A stretch of 64,000 nucleotides of DNA, taken from contig JAOZHO010000037.1 of the NCBI GenBank assembly GCA_026014875.1, positions 186,001 to 250,000 of the forward strand, written 5' to 3'. The notes under the pieces are model-generated. The model had not been told where the DNA came from. It ran no database searches and was given only the letters and a program-made list of their open reading frames with translations. A program made the position numbers and the translations under genes. Below, in pieces: positions 20,051-30,257 of the stretch. The stretch comes from Candidatus Bathyarchaeota archaeon. GTDB taxonomy: Archaea; Thermoproteota; Bathyarchaeia; TCS64. Numbering within the stretch: the first letter of the stretch is position 1; each line of letters opens with the position of its first letter.

Positions 20051-21256
20051 CTAAGCGGGGATGCCCCCGTTCATGAAGATATAGTAGGCCATCGCTGAAA
20101 CATAGAGGGCGACAGCCGAGGGCATCAGGTATCGGTAGACCTTGCGCAGCTCCGACTTGTAGTAGCTATTGGTGAGGACCAGGCAGAGGTGCATCGGGGA
20201 GGCGAGGTAACCCGCGATGAGCCCCACGTAGATGATGCCCACGACGTAGACCCCGTAGTCCCCGAGGAGGGGCAGCAGGAGCGGGAGAATCATGCCCAGC
20301 CCCATTGTCGGAGTCCCGGAGATCGACCCCGCGAGCAGGGGGACCACCACCAATATCGCAAACAGGGGAACCCCTAGACCCGTCGCCGCATCGAAGAGGG
20401 CGACCACCGAGCTCGACGAGGCCACCACGAACCTGAAGAAGAACATGGAGACCGCCGCGGCGGCGAGGTCCCACTTTACACCTGCTTTGGTGATCTCAAC
20501 GGCTTCCCTCGACTGAACGCCTTTCAGGAGGAAGACCAGGGCGACGGCGGGCACCAGGGCGAGGCAAACGGGGACACCCACAAGGGTCAGTATAATAGCC
20601 GTGGCGATGGGGGTGAGGCCTCGGGCAACGCTCCCCAATCCACCCCCGCTCCCCCTTCCCACCCCCCCGTCCCTGATGAAAGTCCCCCCGACTATGAAGC
20701 CTATCGCGAGGACCACGGCGAGGAGGGGGAGCTGGGCCCTGAGGTACTCGGTGAGAGTAAAGCCCGCCAGGCTAGCCGCTAAGATAAGGGCAGGGGAGAG
20801 GGGGGAGGCCCAGTACCAGAGGTGGCGGAACCAGACGTTGATGTAGGTCTTCTGCTCGGGGCTGAGGCCCAGCCTGTCCGCCTCGGGCTCGTTGAAAGGC
20901 GCCGACATCAAGGCTCCCCCCGGCACCGTGAAGAGCCCAAACATCGCCGGGATGGCCGCCAGTAACACCCGGGCAGGGAGTATCCCCCTGAGCCCCTCAA
21001 TGAGCTCCGTCATCATGCCCGTCTCCTTGAGACTGTACCCCAGCACCGAGATCAGCACCACGGCCACGGTGAGGTTGATGGTGTCAAAGTCGGTCAGAGT
21101 CTTCTGGCTCGCCTCGACGAGGACCCCGACGGGGTCAGAGGAGGTCAGGGCGATGATGAGGGCCCCCGTCAGGATGGACAGAGAGAAATCTACGTTCCTG
21201 AGGCGGAGGGTGACGATCACCGCGAACGCGGCGAGGACGCCGAGGATATCTAACAT
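20051..21256 (-). CDS. DUF401-like polytopic membrane protein (permease-like)
   Basis: MLDILGVLAAFAVIVTLRLRNVDFSLSILTGALIIALTS; IPAMFGLFTVPGGALMSAPF; many TM segments. Confidence 0.75.
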   Translation of the reverse strand: MLDILGVLAAFAVIVTLRLRNVDFSLSILTGALIIALTSSDPVGVLVEASQKTLTDFDTINLTVAVVLISVLGYSLKETGMMTELIEGLRGILPARVLLAAIPAMFGLFTVPGGALMSAPFNEPEADRLGLSPEQKTYINVWFRHLWYWASPLSPALILAASLAGFTLTEYLRAQLPLLAVVLAIGFIVGGTFIRDGGVGRGSGGGLGSVARGLTPIATAIILTLVGVPVCLALVPAVALVFLLKGVQSREAVEITKAGVKWDLAAAAVSMFFFRFVVASSSSVVALFDAATGLGVPLFAILVVVPLLAGSISGTPTMGLGMILPLLLPLLGDYGVYVVGIIYVGLIAGYLASPMHLCLVLTNSYYKSELRKVYRYLMPSAVALYVSAMAYYIFMNGGIPA

Positions 21257-21343
21257 GCAGGGGACCCGTGATTTTCTTCACTAGGAGACATCGGTATAAA
21301 TGTCTTTCAAGAAGGAAAAAAAAGAAAGCATCCGGCTGCTGCG

Positions 21344-22570
21344 TCACTCGTTCTCCTGCGAGTTATTGGAGTGCCCTATCTTCAAGCCACCGTTGCTTTT
21401 GCCGTTACCCTTCCCCTTGTTGCCCTTGTCGGGTTTAGCGTTGGAGCCCCTGCCCTTCGGGTCCTCGCCTGTTTCCGGCTCTGGGTCGCTCGGGGTGGGA
21501 TCGACGCCCTCAGGTCCTCCCTTTTCCTCGTGGTGTGAAATTCTTGCCCAAACCTTGTAGGCTTTCTTCATGTACTTGGCGGTGTCCGTGTCGCCTTCTC
21601 CCAATATCTCGAAGATATCGTCGGAGCACTCCTGGAGACCTTCGAATCCGCTCAAGACGGCGCTCAGGTCGCCGCCCTCCAGCAGGTCTTTGAGTTCCCG
21701 GTTCTTCAGGTGGGCGTCCTCTAGCGCCTTCAGGAGGGCGTCAAAGTCCTCCGGCTCAAAGGAGAGGGGATCGATGAGGGAAAGGATCTCTTCCTCCAAG
21801 CGCTCTAGGCGCCACTCCGAGTTCGCGAGGAAACCAGCGGTCTTCATGGACATCAAGTCCTCGTTCAGGGTCTGCATCAATGTCATGGCGCCATCGAGGA
21901 CCGCGAACGCCGACTCGAGATCCTCCTCGGCTCCCTCGGCATCGCCCTGCGCCAGGAGTTCCTCGGCTTGGACGAGGAGGGCTTCGGCCATGTTCAAGAG
22001 ACCATCAACCTGTGACACATCGACTCCGGCCTCGGCCAGATCTCGAGCCGTATCGTTAACGTCGTTGAGATACGCGTACCCCCTATTCAGGGAGTCCCAG
22101 AGCTCCTGAGCATCCGAGGAATTTTCCTCCAGAATGCTTTCTAGAACCCCGTAGTTAGAGTCCAAGGCCATCTGGAGAACCTCCCCGTAGAGTTGGAGCG
22201 CCTCGGTGGCCTTCTCAGAGACCTCCGGGTACATCCCACTTTCCATGAGGAAGAGGGCCTCCGCCGCTGCTTCCTCGGCCAGGGAGAAGGTCACATATGC
22301 CGCGTTGGGTATCACTGCGCCGTCGAGGGCGAGTTGTTCGAGGATCGCCTCGACTTGGGAGCGGCTCGCATTGAGGAGGGAGAGGAGCTCCTCGGCGAGC
22401 TCGATTCCAGGGTCATCCACTGTATCGGCGAAGGCCGCGGGGCTGTATGAAAACGAAACGAACAGGATTAAAACTAGGATTGAAAAGTAAAATCTCGCAT
22501 CGAGGCAGAGATTTTTCCTAATCGTCAGAGAACGCAGCTCCGAGGGAACTGAATCTACCCATGAACTCAC
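21344..22570 (-). CDS. Secreted helical/coiled-coil protein with charged G/K/N-rich tail
   Basis: Signal-like FYFSILVLILFVSFSYSPAAFA; helical Leu/Glu-rich body; tail PKGRGSNAKPDKGNKGKGNGKSNGG. Confidence 0.7.
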   Translation of the reverse strand: MSSWVDSVPSELRSLTIRKNLCLDARFYFSILVLILFVSFSYSPAAFADTVDDPGIELAEELLSLLNASRSQVEAILEQLALDGAVIPNAAYVTFSLAEEAAAEALFLMESGMYPEVSEKATEALQLYGEVLQMALDSNYGVLESILEENSSDAQELWDSLNRGYAYLNDVNDTARDLAEAGVDVSQVDGLLNMAEALLVQAEELLAQGDAEGAEEDLESAFAVLDGAMTLMQTLNEDLMSMKTAGFLANSEWRLERLEEEILSLIDPLSFEPEDFDALLKALEDAHLKNRELKDLLEGGDLSAVLSGFEGLQECSDDIFEILGEGDTDTAKYMKKAYKVWARISHHEEKGGPEGVDPTPSDPEPETGEDPKGRGSNAKPDKGNKGKGNGKSNGGLKIGHSNNSQENE

Positions 22571-22710
22571 TTATGTCCGTCATCTTCCTGATGGCCGCGT
22601 CCTCGACATCCCGAGGACCCAGCAGGAAGGTCAGGAAGGCATCCATGAAGGACTCTTCAAGGCCGGAGACTTTGTGTGTTCGGGGCACAGAGAGGGTCTT
22701 TATCGCCAAG

Positions 22711-24084
22711 TTACTCACCATCCATAGCTGACCCATGGGTTTGATAATAAGAACCAGCCGGAACCATCTGGAACGATGGTCCCAGGAGCTCCGGGTCCAG
22801 GTACCTGGAGCTTATCCGGACGAAGGTCTCCCGCCCCACCTTCTTGGTCTCGAAGACCCCCTCCCCCTCCAGGCGGCGGATCATCCTCCAGCAGCTCGAC
22901 TTGGGGAGGCCGAGGTGGGACCTGAGCTCGGAGGCGAAGATGCCGCCCCCGTTCTCGGCGACCAGGGTGAGGGCCTCCTTGTCGTCCATCCTCAGGTACG
23001 GGTGTTCATCGAGGATCATGTTGATATCTATGTTTGGAGCCGAGGGCTCTACCGTGACCGCAATGGGTGCGCTCTTCCTCCTCCTCAGGAGATAGGCGGC
23101 GATCAACGGGGCTGTCGCCACGGAACCTAACAGTGGAACGACGGGGATGCCCGTGTACCAGGGGGCGGTGGTGGAGAGCTGGGCGATGATGGACGCCTGC
23201 TCCGCCCGACTTCTCGCCTCCAAGAAGCCCCCCTCATCATACAGGTTATGAGCGGCCTGAAGGGTCTCCCTCGCCTGGTCGAGGGACGAGGTTCTCCCGT
23301 CGTACTCGGCGGTGGATATGGAGGCAGCCGCGGCTTCTAGGGCCGCCATGGCGTCCCGGGAGGCGATCCGGGTCTCATCGATCCAGGCCTTGACATCCCC
23401 CGAGTACTCCTCAGCCAGGACGTAGCGCCCCTCATGAATGGCCTCCTCCGCCTCCTGTAGGAGGGTGTCGGCTTCCTCGACCTCGAAGCCCTCATCACGG
23501 AAATCCTCTACGGCGTCCTCCGCCTCTTTCTGGACCACGAGGGCGTGATCCTTGGTCCCCACGACGCCCTGGAGATAAGATACGGTGACCTCGCCCATGG
23601 GCATGGTGAGGCTCGTCCTGTCGTCGACGGTCCTGATTCGCAGCGGGGAGGGGCTGAGGCTGATGACAGTGGCGTCCCGAGGAAGCTGAACGTTGACGCT
23701 CATCGGGGTCAGGAGGCTGAGGCTCCAGAGGGCCCCCTGCTTGTCCGTGAGATCCGACGTGGAGTAGTCGATTTCCACCATGTCGGATCCAAGGGTGTAG
23801 ACGACCAGATGGCCCAGATGGACACTGTATTCAAGGAGGAGACCTTCTCCGTCCCTCACGATGAGGCTGCCAAAGGTCCACCCGAAAAGGGAGACGTTAA
23901 CCAGGGGGAGTGAAGGGTCCACCGCGACGCTGTAGTCCACGTCGACTACGCCATCGAAATATAATTTGAGGCTCAGAGCCTCGGGGGAGGAGGGTTCCTC
24001 GGCGCCGACGGGGAGAGCACTGGCTAGCATAACTATGATTAGCACTAGGCTGCAGTGAGGCCTTCCTAGCTGGATCTGGTTCAC
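22711..24084 (-). CDS. Membrane-bound one-component regulator: extracellular domain + TM + C-terminal winged HTH
   Basis: Signal peptide; TM IPVVPLLGSVATAPLIAAYLL; wHTH MDDKEALTLVAENGGGIFASELRSHLGLPKSSCWRMIRRLEGEGVFETKKVGRETFVRIS. Confidence 0.8.
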   Translation of the reverse strand: MNQIQLGRPHCSLVLIIVMLASALPVGAEEPSSPEALSLKLYFDGVVDVDYSVAVDPSLPLVNVSLFGWTFGSLIVRDGEGLLLEYSVHLGHLVVYTLGSDMVEIDYSTSDLTDKQGALWSLSLLTPMSVNVQLPRDATVISLSPSPLRIRTVDDRTSLTMPMGEVTVSYLQGVVGTKDHALVVQKEAEDAVEDFRDEGFEVEEADTLLQEAEEAIHEGRYVLAEEYSGDVKAWIDETRIASRDAMAALEAAAASISTAEYDGRTSSLDQARETLQAAHNLYDEGGFLEARSRAEQASIIAQLSTTAPWYTGIPVVPLLGSVATAPLIAAYLLRRRKSAPIAVTVEPSAPNIDINMILDEHPYLRMDDKEALTLVAENGGGIFASELRSHLGLPKSSCWRMIRRLEGEGVFETKKVGRETFVRISSRYLDPELLGPSFQMVPAGSYYQTHGSAMDGE

Positions 24085-24237
24085 CCTCTCCCCCGGGAGT
24101 TTCCGGGTTCGCTAAAGAACATTATGAACAGCTCTTACTGCCCGGAGAAACCGTGCTCTCCCATGGAACAAGGGTAGGGTTTAGAGCCTTTGAGCCTCCC
24201 AAGGGTCGCCGGAGAGGGCTAACTCAAATTATTTCTA

Positions 24238-25467
24238 GTGGATGAGAGGATAGGAGCCGTATCTGAGGTTTCACACGGGGCTGAGGGCGTGCTCGAGAAA
24301 AAATGGAGTTACAGCCACACGGTCCTCACCCTCTGCTGGTTCGGGTGGATCGCGATCTACCTCTGCCGCTCCGTCCTGGCCCCGATCCTCCCCGTGGTCT
24401 CGGGGGAGCTGGGGCTCTCCCACGCCCAGGCCGGGATGCTGGAGACCGCCTATCTCTTGGGCTACATAGTGATCAAGATGCCGGCGGGGGTCCTCGGCAA
24501 TAGGATCGGCATCAAGAGGACCCTCACCTTGGGAATGGTGGGCTACGCGCTCGCAACGGCCCTCAACTTCTTCGCGACGGGCTTCCTCCACCTCTTCGTC
24601 CTCCGGTTCCTGGTGGGCCTCTTCCAGGGGGTCCACCTGCCCCTGGCGAACACCCTCCTCTCCGAGAGGTTTGGGGACCGCCAGGGACGGGCCATCGGGT
24701 TCCACGAGTCGGGGCCCAACGTGGGGAACTCCATCGCCTATCCCCTCACCGTCGCGATCGCCTCCTCCTGGGGCTGGAGATACGCCTTCCTCCTCCTCTC
24801 CCTGCCCGCCTTCGTCCTAGCGGGGGTGGTGACACTGATCCTCAAGGACGAGAGACAGGGCTCCATGGTCGTGAACGAGGAGCCCGCTGGTGGAAACCAA
24901 ACCCTCGGAATGTACTTCCGCCTACTGGCCCCCCTCGCCCTAGCCCACGCCGTCTACAACCTCTGCCTCCGGGCTCTCCTCACCTTCGCCCCTTCCTACC
25001 TCGTGGAGTACAGGGGAATGGGGCTCGCCGCGGCGGGGTTCGTCGCGATGCTGATGCCCGCGGCGGGGTTCTTCGCCAAGGTCTCCAGCGGCTTCATCGC
25101 GGAGAGGGTTGGCGGGAGGAACTCGATCAGCGCCGCTATCCTGCTGAGCGGTGTCTTCATATTCACCCTCACGAGGGTCAGCGGCCAGGGACCTACCTCG
25201 GTGAATTTCGTCGCCCTCGGGCTCGCCCTCTACTCGTTCTCCCCCACCATCTACGCCTCGGTCACATCGGGGCTGCCGACGCATCTGAAATCCATGGGCT
25301 TGGGGGCGGTGACCATGACGGGGAATATCTTCGGGGCCTTCTCGGCCTCGCTGATAGGTTATCTCATCGATACCCTGGGTTACCAGACGGCTCTGACCAT
25401 GATCTCAGGGACGGTCATAGCTGCGACAGCATTGATCTATGCTGTGATGCGGGAGAGTCCCGGATAA
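24238..25467 (+). CDS. MFS transporter
   Basis: ~12 hydrophobic segments; GVLGNRIGIKRTL loop motif; SERFGDRQGRAIGFHESGPNVG. Confidence 0.9.
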   Translation: MDERIGAVSEVSHGAEGVLEKKWSYSHTVLTLCWFGWIAIYLCRSVLAPILPVVSGELGLSHAQAGMLETAYLLGYIVIKMPAGVLGNRIGIKRTLTLGMVGYALATALNFFATGFLHLFVLRFLVGLFQGVHLPLANTLLSERFGDRQGRAIGFHESGPNVGNSIAYPLTVAIASSWGWRYAFLLLSLPAFVLAGVVTLILKDERQGSMVVNEEPAGGNQTLGMYFRLLAPLALAHAVYNLCLRALLTFAPSYLVEYRGMGLAAAGFVAMLMPAAGFFAKVSSGFIAERVGGRNSISAAILLSGVFIFTLTRVSGQGPTSVNFVALGLALYSFSPTIYASVTSGLPTHLKSMGLGAVTMTGNIFGAFSASLIGYLIDTLGYQTALTMISGTVIAATALIYAVMRESPG

Positions 25468-25518
25468 ACCTGAGAAAACAAGAGAGAAAAAAGGGCTATA
25501 CGCCGAGTCTCGGCGTCC

Positions 25519-25833
25519 CTAGGCCGTGAACTTGTCGATGCGTTCCTCGAGGGCCGACTTTGGGTATGCGCCTATGGTCTTGTCCACGAGCTTCCCGTCC
25601 TTGAAGTAGAGGAGGGTGGGTATGCTCATTATGCCGTACTTCGTGGGTGTGCTCCTGTTCTGGTCGACGTCGAGCTTCCCGAAGGCGACCTCCCCCTTTT
25701 CCTGGGAGAGTTCCTCGATGACGGGGCTCAGCATTCTGCAGGGTCCGCACCAGGCCGCCCAGCAGTCGATGACTGCGTGCTTGTTGTCGGCGACGAAACT
25801 TTCGAAGGTCTCGTCGTTAACTTCCGTAACCAT
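25519..25833 (-). CDS. trx: Thioredoxin
   Basis: AVIDCWAAWCGPCRMLSPVIEELSQE with WCGPC active site; GIMSIPTLLYFKDGK. Confidence 0.95.
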   Translation of the reverse strand: MVTEVNDETFESFVADNKHAVIDCWAAWCGPCRMLSPVIEELSQEKGEVAFGKLDVDQNRSTPTKYGIMSIPTLLYFKDGKLVDKTIGAYPKSALEERIDKFTA

Positions 25834-25883
25834 TTAGATCGGGGATGTGGTCCGTTCGGGCGAAATATAAAGGTATTTAAAGG

Positions 25884-25902
25884 TGTTCAACATCATTGAA
25901 CA
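25884..25902. promoter_or_regulatory. Palindrome TGTTCAA-N5-TTGAACA, candidate operator
   Basis: Perfect 7-bp inverted repeat just upstream of the HTH gene ATG (25907), in trx/HTH divergent intergenic region. Confidence 0.5.
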
Positions 25903-25906
25903 TGTA

Positions 25907-26329
25907 ATGTCTCTGAAAGACCTCCAGTCCCTCATCACCACCCCCGACATGAGCGCCAACCAGATCATGAAATGCGCCCTCGGAGTCAGGACAACCGAGA
26001 TCGAGGCATACTGCACCATCGTCACCGGCGGAGCCTCCACGGTCCAAGAGGTCGCGGACAGGCTCGGGAAGAGCAGGTCCACGGCCCAGCGTATCCTCCA
26101 GAACCTTGTGGACAAAGGGCTCGCCCGGAGGGAGGAGAAGCTCATCGGCCTCGGGGGATACCAGTACGTCTACCGGCCCGTCTCCCCTGAGACCATGAAA
26201 AAAGCGGTCAGGCAATCCCTGGACAGATGGTATGAGAGGATGATCGGCGAACTGGATGCGCTCCCCGAGAAGATAGAGGAGATGGGGAGGAGCTGCATGG
26301 ACCGCTACGATCAGCAGCGCACTAAATAG
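25907..26329 (+). CDS. HTH transcriptional regulator (TrmB/MarR-like)
   Basis: GGASTVQEVADRLGKSRSTAQRILQNLVDKGLARREEKL. Confidence 0.85.
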   Translation: MSLKDLQSLITTPDMSANQIMKCALGVRTTEIEAYCTIVTGGASTVQEVADRLGKSRSTAQRILQNLVDKGLARREEKLIGLGGYQYVYRPVSPETMKKAVRQSLDRWYERMIGELDALPEKIEEMGRSCMDRYDQQRTK

Positions 26330-27693
26330 CGCTCCAGCTCCCACGTTGTGATCTCGGGTCTGCTCTCCGCCCAGCTCTTACCCGTGTACTCGCCGTACTC
26401 TTGGAACTCCTTCGCCTTCAGTCGGACCAGATTCTTGGTGAGGTAGCTCCCCAGAGCATCGGTGATCACCGAGTCCTTCACGAAGCAGTCGATGGCCTCC
26501 CCCAGGTGCTCAGGGAGAATCTCTATGTTCAGCTTGTCGAGCTCCGCTTCGGAGAATTCATACACGTTGTCGGAATGGGGCTCGGGGGGGTCGATCTTGT
26601 TCTTGACGCCGTCCATCCCCGCTTTGATCATCGACACCGCCGTGAGGTAGGGGTTGCAGGAGGGGTCGGGGTGGCGGTACTCGATCCGGGCCGTCTTGTC
26701 CATCCCCTCGGGGTATCGGGGCACCCTGACGAGGGCCGACCTGTTCTGGAACCCCCAGGCGATGTAGACGGGGGCCTCGTAGTGGGGCACAAGCCGTTTG
26801 TAGGAGTTGACCGTGGGGGCCACCACGAGGGACATGCCCCGGGCGTGGCTCAGGATGCCGCCGATGTATCTGACGGCCATATCGGAGATGCCCTCGTAGT
26901 CGCCAGACCCATTGAAGGCGTTCTCCCCGGTCTCCAGGTCCAGGAGGCTCTGGTGGACGTGGCAGCCGCTCCCGTTCATCCCCCAGAAGGGCTTGGGCAT
27001 AAATGTCGCGAGCTTGCCATGCTTCTGTGCGATGGTCTTCACGCACAGCTTGTAGAGTAGGACGTTGTCCGCGGTCTTGAGAGCGTCGGAGTAGCGGAAG
27101 TTGATCTCCTGCTGGCCCTGGGCAGCCTCGTGGTGAACCTTGTCCAGCTGGAACCCTGCGGCCTCGAGGCACATCATGGTCTCCATCTTGATGTCCTCGG
27201 TGGGGTCCAGCGGGGGGAGGTCGAAGTAGGCTCCTGAGCCGAAGGGGGCGTATCCCCCATTCTCCTCAGAGATGTAAAAGAACTCCAGCTCGGGGCCGGT
27301 GTTGAAGCCGTAGCCCTCATCCTCGAGCTCCAGGACAGCCTTCTTGAGGAGCCCCCGGGGGTCCCCCTCGAAGAGCTCCCCGTCAGGCTTACCGATGTAG
27401 CAGAACATTGTGGCTATGCCCGGGGTCTCCCACATGGGGACAAGAAACGTGGAAGGGTCGGGGTGGGCCACGAGGTCGCTCTCGTTCACATCCCTGAATC
27501 CGGCGATGCTGGAGCCGTCGAAGCCGATCCCCAGGGTGAGGGCGAACTTCATCTCGTACTCGGGGATGAGCTGGGCCCTCGGGTTGCCGTCGAGGTCCAC
27601 CACGATGAGCCTGATGTACTTGATGTCCCATTTCTTGAGCAGGCTGTCGATGTGCTCAAAGGCCTCCTCGTGGGTCAGCTTGAAATCAACCAT
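26311..27693 (-). CDS. glnA: Glutamine synthetase
   Basis: GFDGSSIAGF, DPSTFLVPMWETPG, NTGPELEFF, HHEAAQGQQEINFRYSDALKTADN, KPFWGMNGSGCHVHQSL. Confidence 0.97.
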   Translation of the reverse strand: MVDFKLTHEEAFEHIDSLLKKWDIKYIRLIVVDLDGNPRAQLIPEYEMKFALTLGIGFDGSSIAGFRDVNESDLVAHPDPSTFLVPMWETPGIATMFCYIGKPDGELFEGDPRGLLKKAVLELEDEGYGFNTGPELEFFYISEENGGYAPFGSGAYFDLPPLDPTEDIKMETMMCLEAAGFQLDKVHHEAAQGQQEINFRYSDALKTADNVLLYKLCVKTIAQKHGKLATFMPKPFWGMNGSGCHVHQSLLDLETGENAFNGSGDYEGISDMAVRYIGGILSHARGMSLVVAPTVNSYKRLVPHYEAPVYIAWGFQNRSALVRVPRYPEGMDKTARIEYRHPDPSCNPYLTAVSMIKAGMDGVKNKIDPPEPHSDNVYEFSEAELDKLNIEILPEHLGEAIDCFVKDSVITDALGSYLTKNLVRLKAKEFQEYGEYTGKSWAESRPEITTWELERYLVRC

Positions 27694-28052
27694 AATGACA
27701 CAGCCCAAAACTCTACTCATATATTAATATATTGAAGTAAAAACTAGATACGTGACTACTTTTCAAGTCAAATACTATACATTTGTTTAATTTCGAGGGT
27801 GATGGAGACGCTCATCTAAACAAAATCGTATTCAAGCCCCGGTCATCTTGAGGCGTCCGGGGGAGCGCCTCGCATGCAGAAATGGGAGCAGGGAGATCGC
27901 TCGAGGTCCCCAGGAAAACAGGGAGGAGATTTTCCTCGCGAATGTATAGGATATCTTCTCTGTGCTCAATATACATTCAGATAATGGGTAAATTCATATA
28001 CAACTGTTCAATAATTCACGATATCCAGCACATATGTATTGAAGGTGGAAAC

Positions 28053-28511
28053 ATGTTCGCATTGGACGAAATCGACAGGAAGCTCCTCATAGAGCTGCTC
28101 ATGAACTCGAAGAGATCCTTCAGGGAACTCGCAAAGTCCATCGGGGTCTCACCCGCTACGGTGATCAATCACGTCCAGAGGCTCGAATCGGGGGGCGTCA
28201 TCAAGGACTATTCGGTCCGGCTCGACCACGAGAGGCTGGGCTATGAGCTCACCGTGGTGACGGAGATCATCGTCTCCAAGGGGAAGCTCTTGGAGACCGA
28301 TGCCGAGATCGCGAAGATCTCCAACGTCTGCGCGGTCTACGACATCACGGGGGAGACGGATGCGATGGTGGTCGCGAAGTTCAAGAGCCGGAGCGACCTC
28401 AGCGATTTCACCAAGAAGCTCCTCTCGATGCCCTACGTGGAGAGGACTAACACCCACGTCGTCCTCACCACGGTGAAGGAGGACTTTCGGATGCAGGACG
28501 ATATCTCCTGA
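28053..28511 (+). CDS. Lrp/AsnC-family transcriptional regulator
   Basis: LDEIDRKLLIELLMNSKRSFRELAKSIGVSPATVINHVQRLESGGVIKDYSVRLD; ATG at 28053 preferred. Confidence 0.92.
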   Translation: MFALDEIDRKLLIELLMNSKRSFRELAKSIGVSPATVINHVQRLESGGVIKDYSVRLDHERLGYELTVVTEIIVSKGKLLETDAEIAKISNVCAVYDITGETDAMVVAKFKSRSDLSDFTKKLLSMPYVERTNTHVVLTTVKEDFRMQDDIS

Positions 28512-28545
28512 TCCCCCTTTTTTCTCAAAAAAATATTTTGAAAGC

Positions 28546-30123
28546 TCAGCGGCCTTTCCTCAGGGCTCTCCCGGGTAGAGCCCCGGTGTGTTCTCCCCCG
28601 TCCACCACGAGTTCCCCGTTCACCATCACGTAGGGGATGCCTGAGGCGAACCTGTGAGGGTCAACGAACGTGGCTTCGTCCTTCACCTTCTCCGGGTCGA
28701 AGACCGTGATATCGGCCTTGAAACCCTCCCTGAGGAGCCCCCGGTCCCTGAGGCCGAGGCGCTGGGCCGGGGCCGATGTCATCTTCCGGACAGCCTCCTG
28801 GAGGCTAAGGACCCCCTCCCTCACGTAGTGGCCTATGACCCGGGGAAAGGTGCCGTAGAACCGGGGGTGGGGCTTCCCCCTCCCCAGGATTCCCCACGGA
28901 GCGGCGGCGCTCCCGTCGGAGCCCACCATGCCGTGGGAGCTCCTCATGACGCGGCGGACGTCCTCCTCGGACATCCCGAAGCTCACCACCGAGACCTGGG
29001 CGTCCTCGGCGAGGAGGAGATCGAAGACAGTCTCGTAGGGCTCTTTCCCCTCGAGTTCGGCGATCTCGCTTATCCGTTTCCCCTCGTACTCGGGGTGGTT
29101 CTTCGCCGAGGCCACCATGATGATGTCCCATGTCCTGTAGATGCCGCCCTGGTCCTCCCTGATTCTCTCCCTGGTCTCGGGGTCCCTGAGCCGTTCGAGG
29201 AGCCTGTCGGCGCCCCCCTCCTGGGCCCAGCGGGGCATGTAGGCGGCGAGGCCCGTGCTCGAGGCGACGTAGGGGTACTGGTCGAAGGTGACGTCTACTC
29301 CTTTCTCCCGGCCCTCAGCCACGAGCCTCAAAGAGTCCACGGTCTTCCCCCAGTGGGGTTTCCCGGAGGCCTTGAAGTGGGCGATCTGGACGGGGACATC
29401 CGCCTCTTTACCGATCTGGACCGCCTCGTTGACCGCCTCGAGGAGAGTCTCTCCCTCACCCCGGATGTGGCTGAAATAGACCCCGCCGTACCTCCTGAGG
29501 ACCTTCGCGAGCTCTACGATCTCCGGAGTCCCCGCGTAGATGCTGGGGATGTAGATGAGGCCCGTGGACATCCCCCAAGCCCCGTCCTCCATGGCCCCGG
29601 AGACGAGCGCTTTCATCTTCCCGAACTCCGACTGGGTGGGCTCCCTGTCCTCGTAGCCCATCACGTTCTGGCGGACGGTTCCCTGGCCCACGAGAGGGAT
29701 GACGTTGAAGGAGGCCCCCGAGGCGTCGATGATGTCGACATAGTCCCCCATGGACTCCCAGTTGAATTGGAAGTCGTCGCCGAGGCGGGCCCTCATGTAC
29801 CTCTCCCGGTAGGCCCTGACATCGGCGTTCATGGGGGCGGCGGAGCTCCCGCAGTTCCCCACCACCTCGGTGGTGACCCCCTGGCGGACCTTGCTCTCCA
29901 CCCTGGGGTCGATGATGACGTTGTAGTCAGAGTGGCTGTGGATGTCGATGAAACCCGGGGCCACCACGAGCCCGCTGGCATCGATGATCCTCTCGGAGCC
30001 CGACCCCGAATGGGGCCCCACCGCCTCGATTTTATCCCCCTTCACGCCCACGTCGGCCTTGAACCAGGGGTTCCCCGTCCCATCGATCAACTTAGCATTC
30101 ACGAATAGAAAGTCTAGATCCAT
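28546..30123 (-). CDS. N-acyl-D-amino-acid deacylase (D-aminoacylase family)
   Basis: VAPGFIDIHSHSDY, GVTTEVVGNCGSSAAP, YFSHIRGEGETLLEAVNEAV, MVGSDGSA, KADITVFDPEKV. Confidence 0.93.
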   Translation of the reverse strand: MDLDFLFVNAKLIDGTGNPWFKADVGVKGDKIEAVGPHSGSGSERIIDASGLVVAPGFIDIHSHSDYNVIIDPRVESKVRQGVTTEVVGNCGSSAAPMNADVRAYRERYMRARLGDDFQFNWESMGDYVDIIDASGASFNVIPLVGQGTVRQNVMGYEDREPTQSEFGKMKALVSGAMEDGAWGMSTGLIYIPSIYAGTPEIVELAKVLRRYGGVYFSHIRGEGETLLEAVNEAVQIGKEADVPVQIAHFKASGKPHWGKTVDSLRLVAEGREKGVDVTFDQYPYVASSTGLAAYMPRWAQEGGADRLLERLRDPETRERIREDQGGIYRTWDIIMVASAKNHPEYEGKRISEIAELEGKEPYETVFDLLLAEDAQVSVVSFGMSEEDVRRVMRSSHGMVGSDGSAAAPWGILGRGKPHPRFYGTFPRVIGHYVREGVLSLQEAVRKMTSAPAQRLGLRDRGLLREGFKADITVFDPEKVKDEATFVDPHRFASGIPYVMVNGELVVDGGEHTGALPGRALRKGR

Positions 30124-30257
30124 CAGGATTCCTCGTATCAGACTCTTGGACGGGTCTTAAATCGTTTTTCAGGGTTCCATGTCCAAAGGGTGAAGTAAGA
30201 AGTGAATTGGTTGTCCAGACCCCTCACTGGTGACCCTCCGATGCTCTCCGGGTTCTC

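Noticed and set aside
22518-22736. 72-aa minus-strand ORF between two larger genes
   Set aside because: Overlaps the starts of both neighbours and shows no recognisable motif; not supported as a gene.
28654-30108. 484-aa plus-strand ORF opposite the D-aminoacylase
   Set aside because: Low-complexity antisense shadow; the minus-strand protein has clear family motifs.
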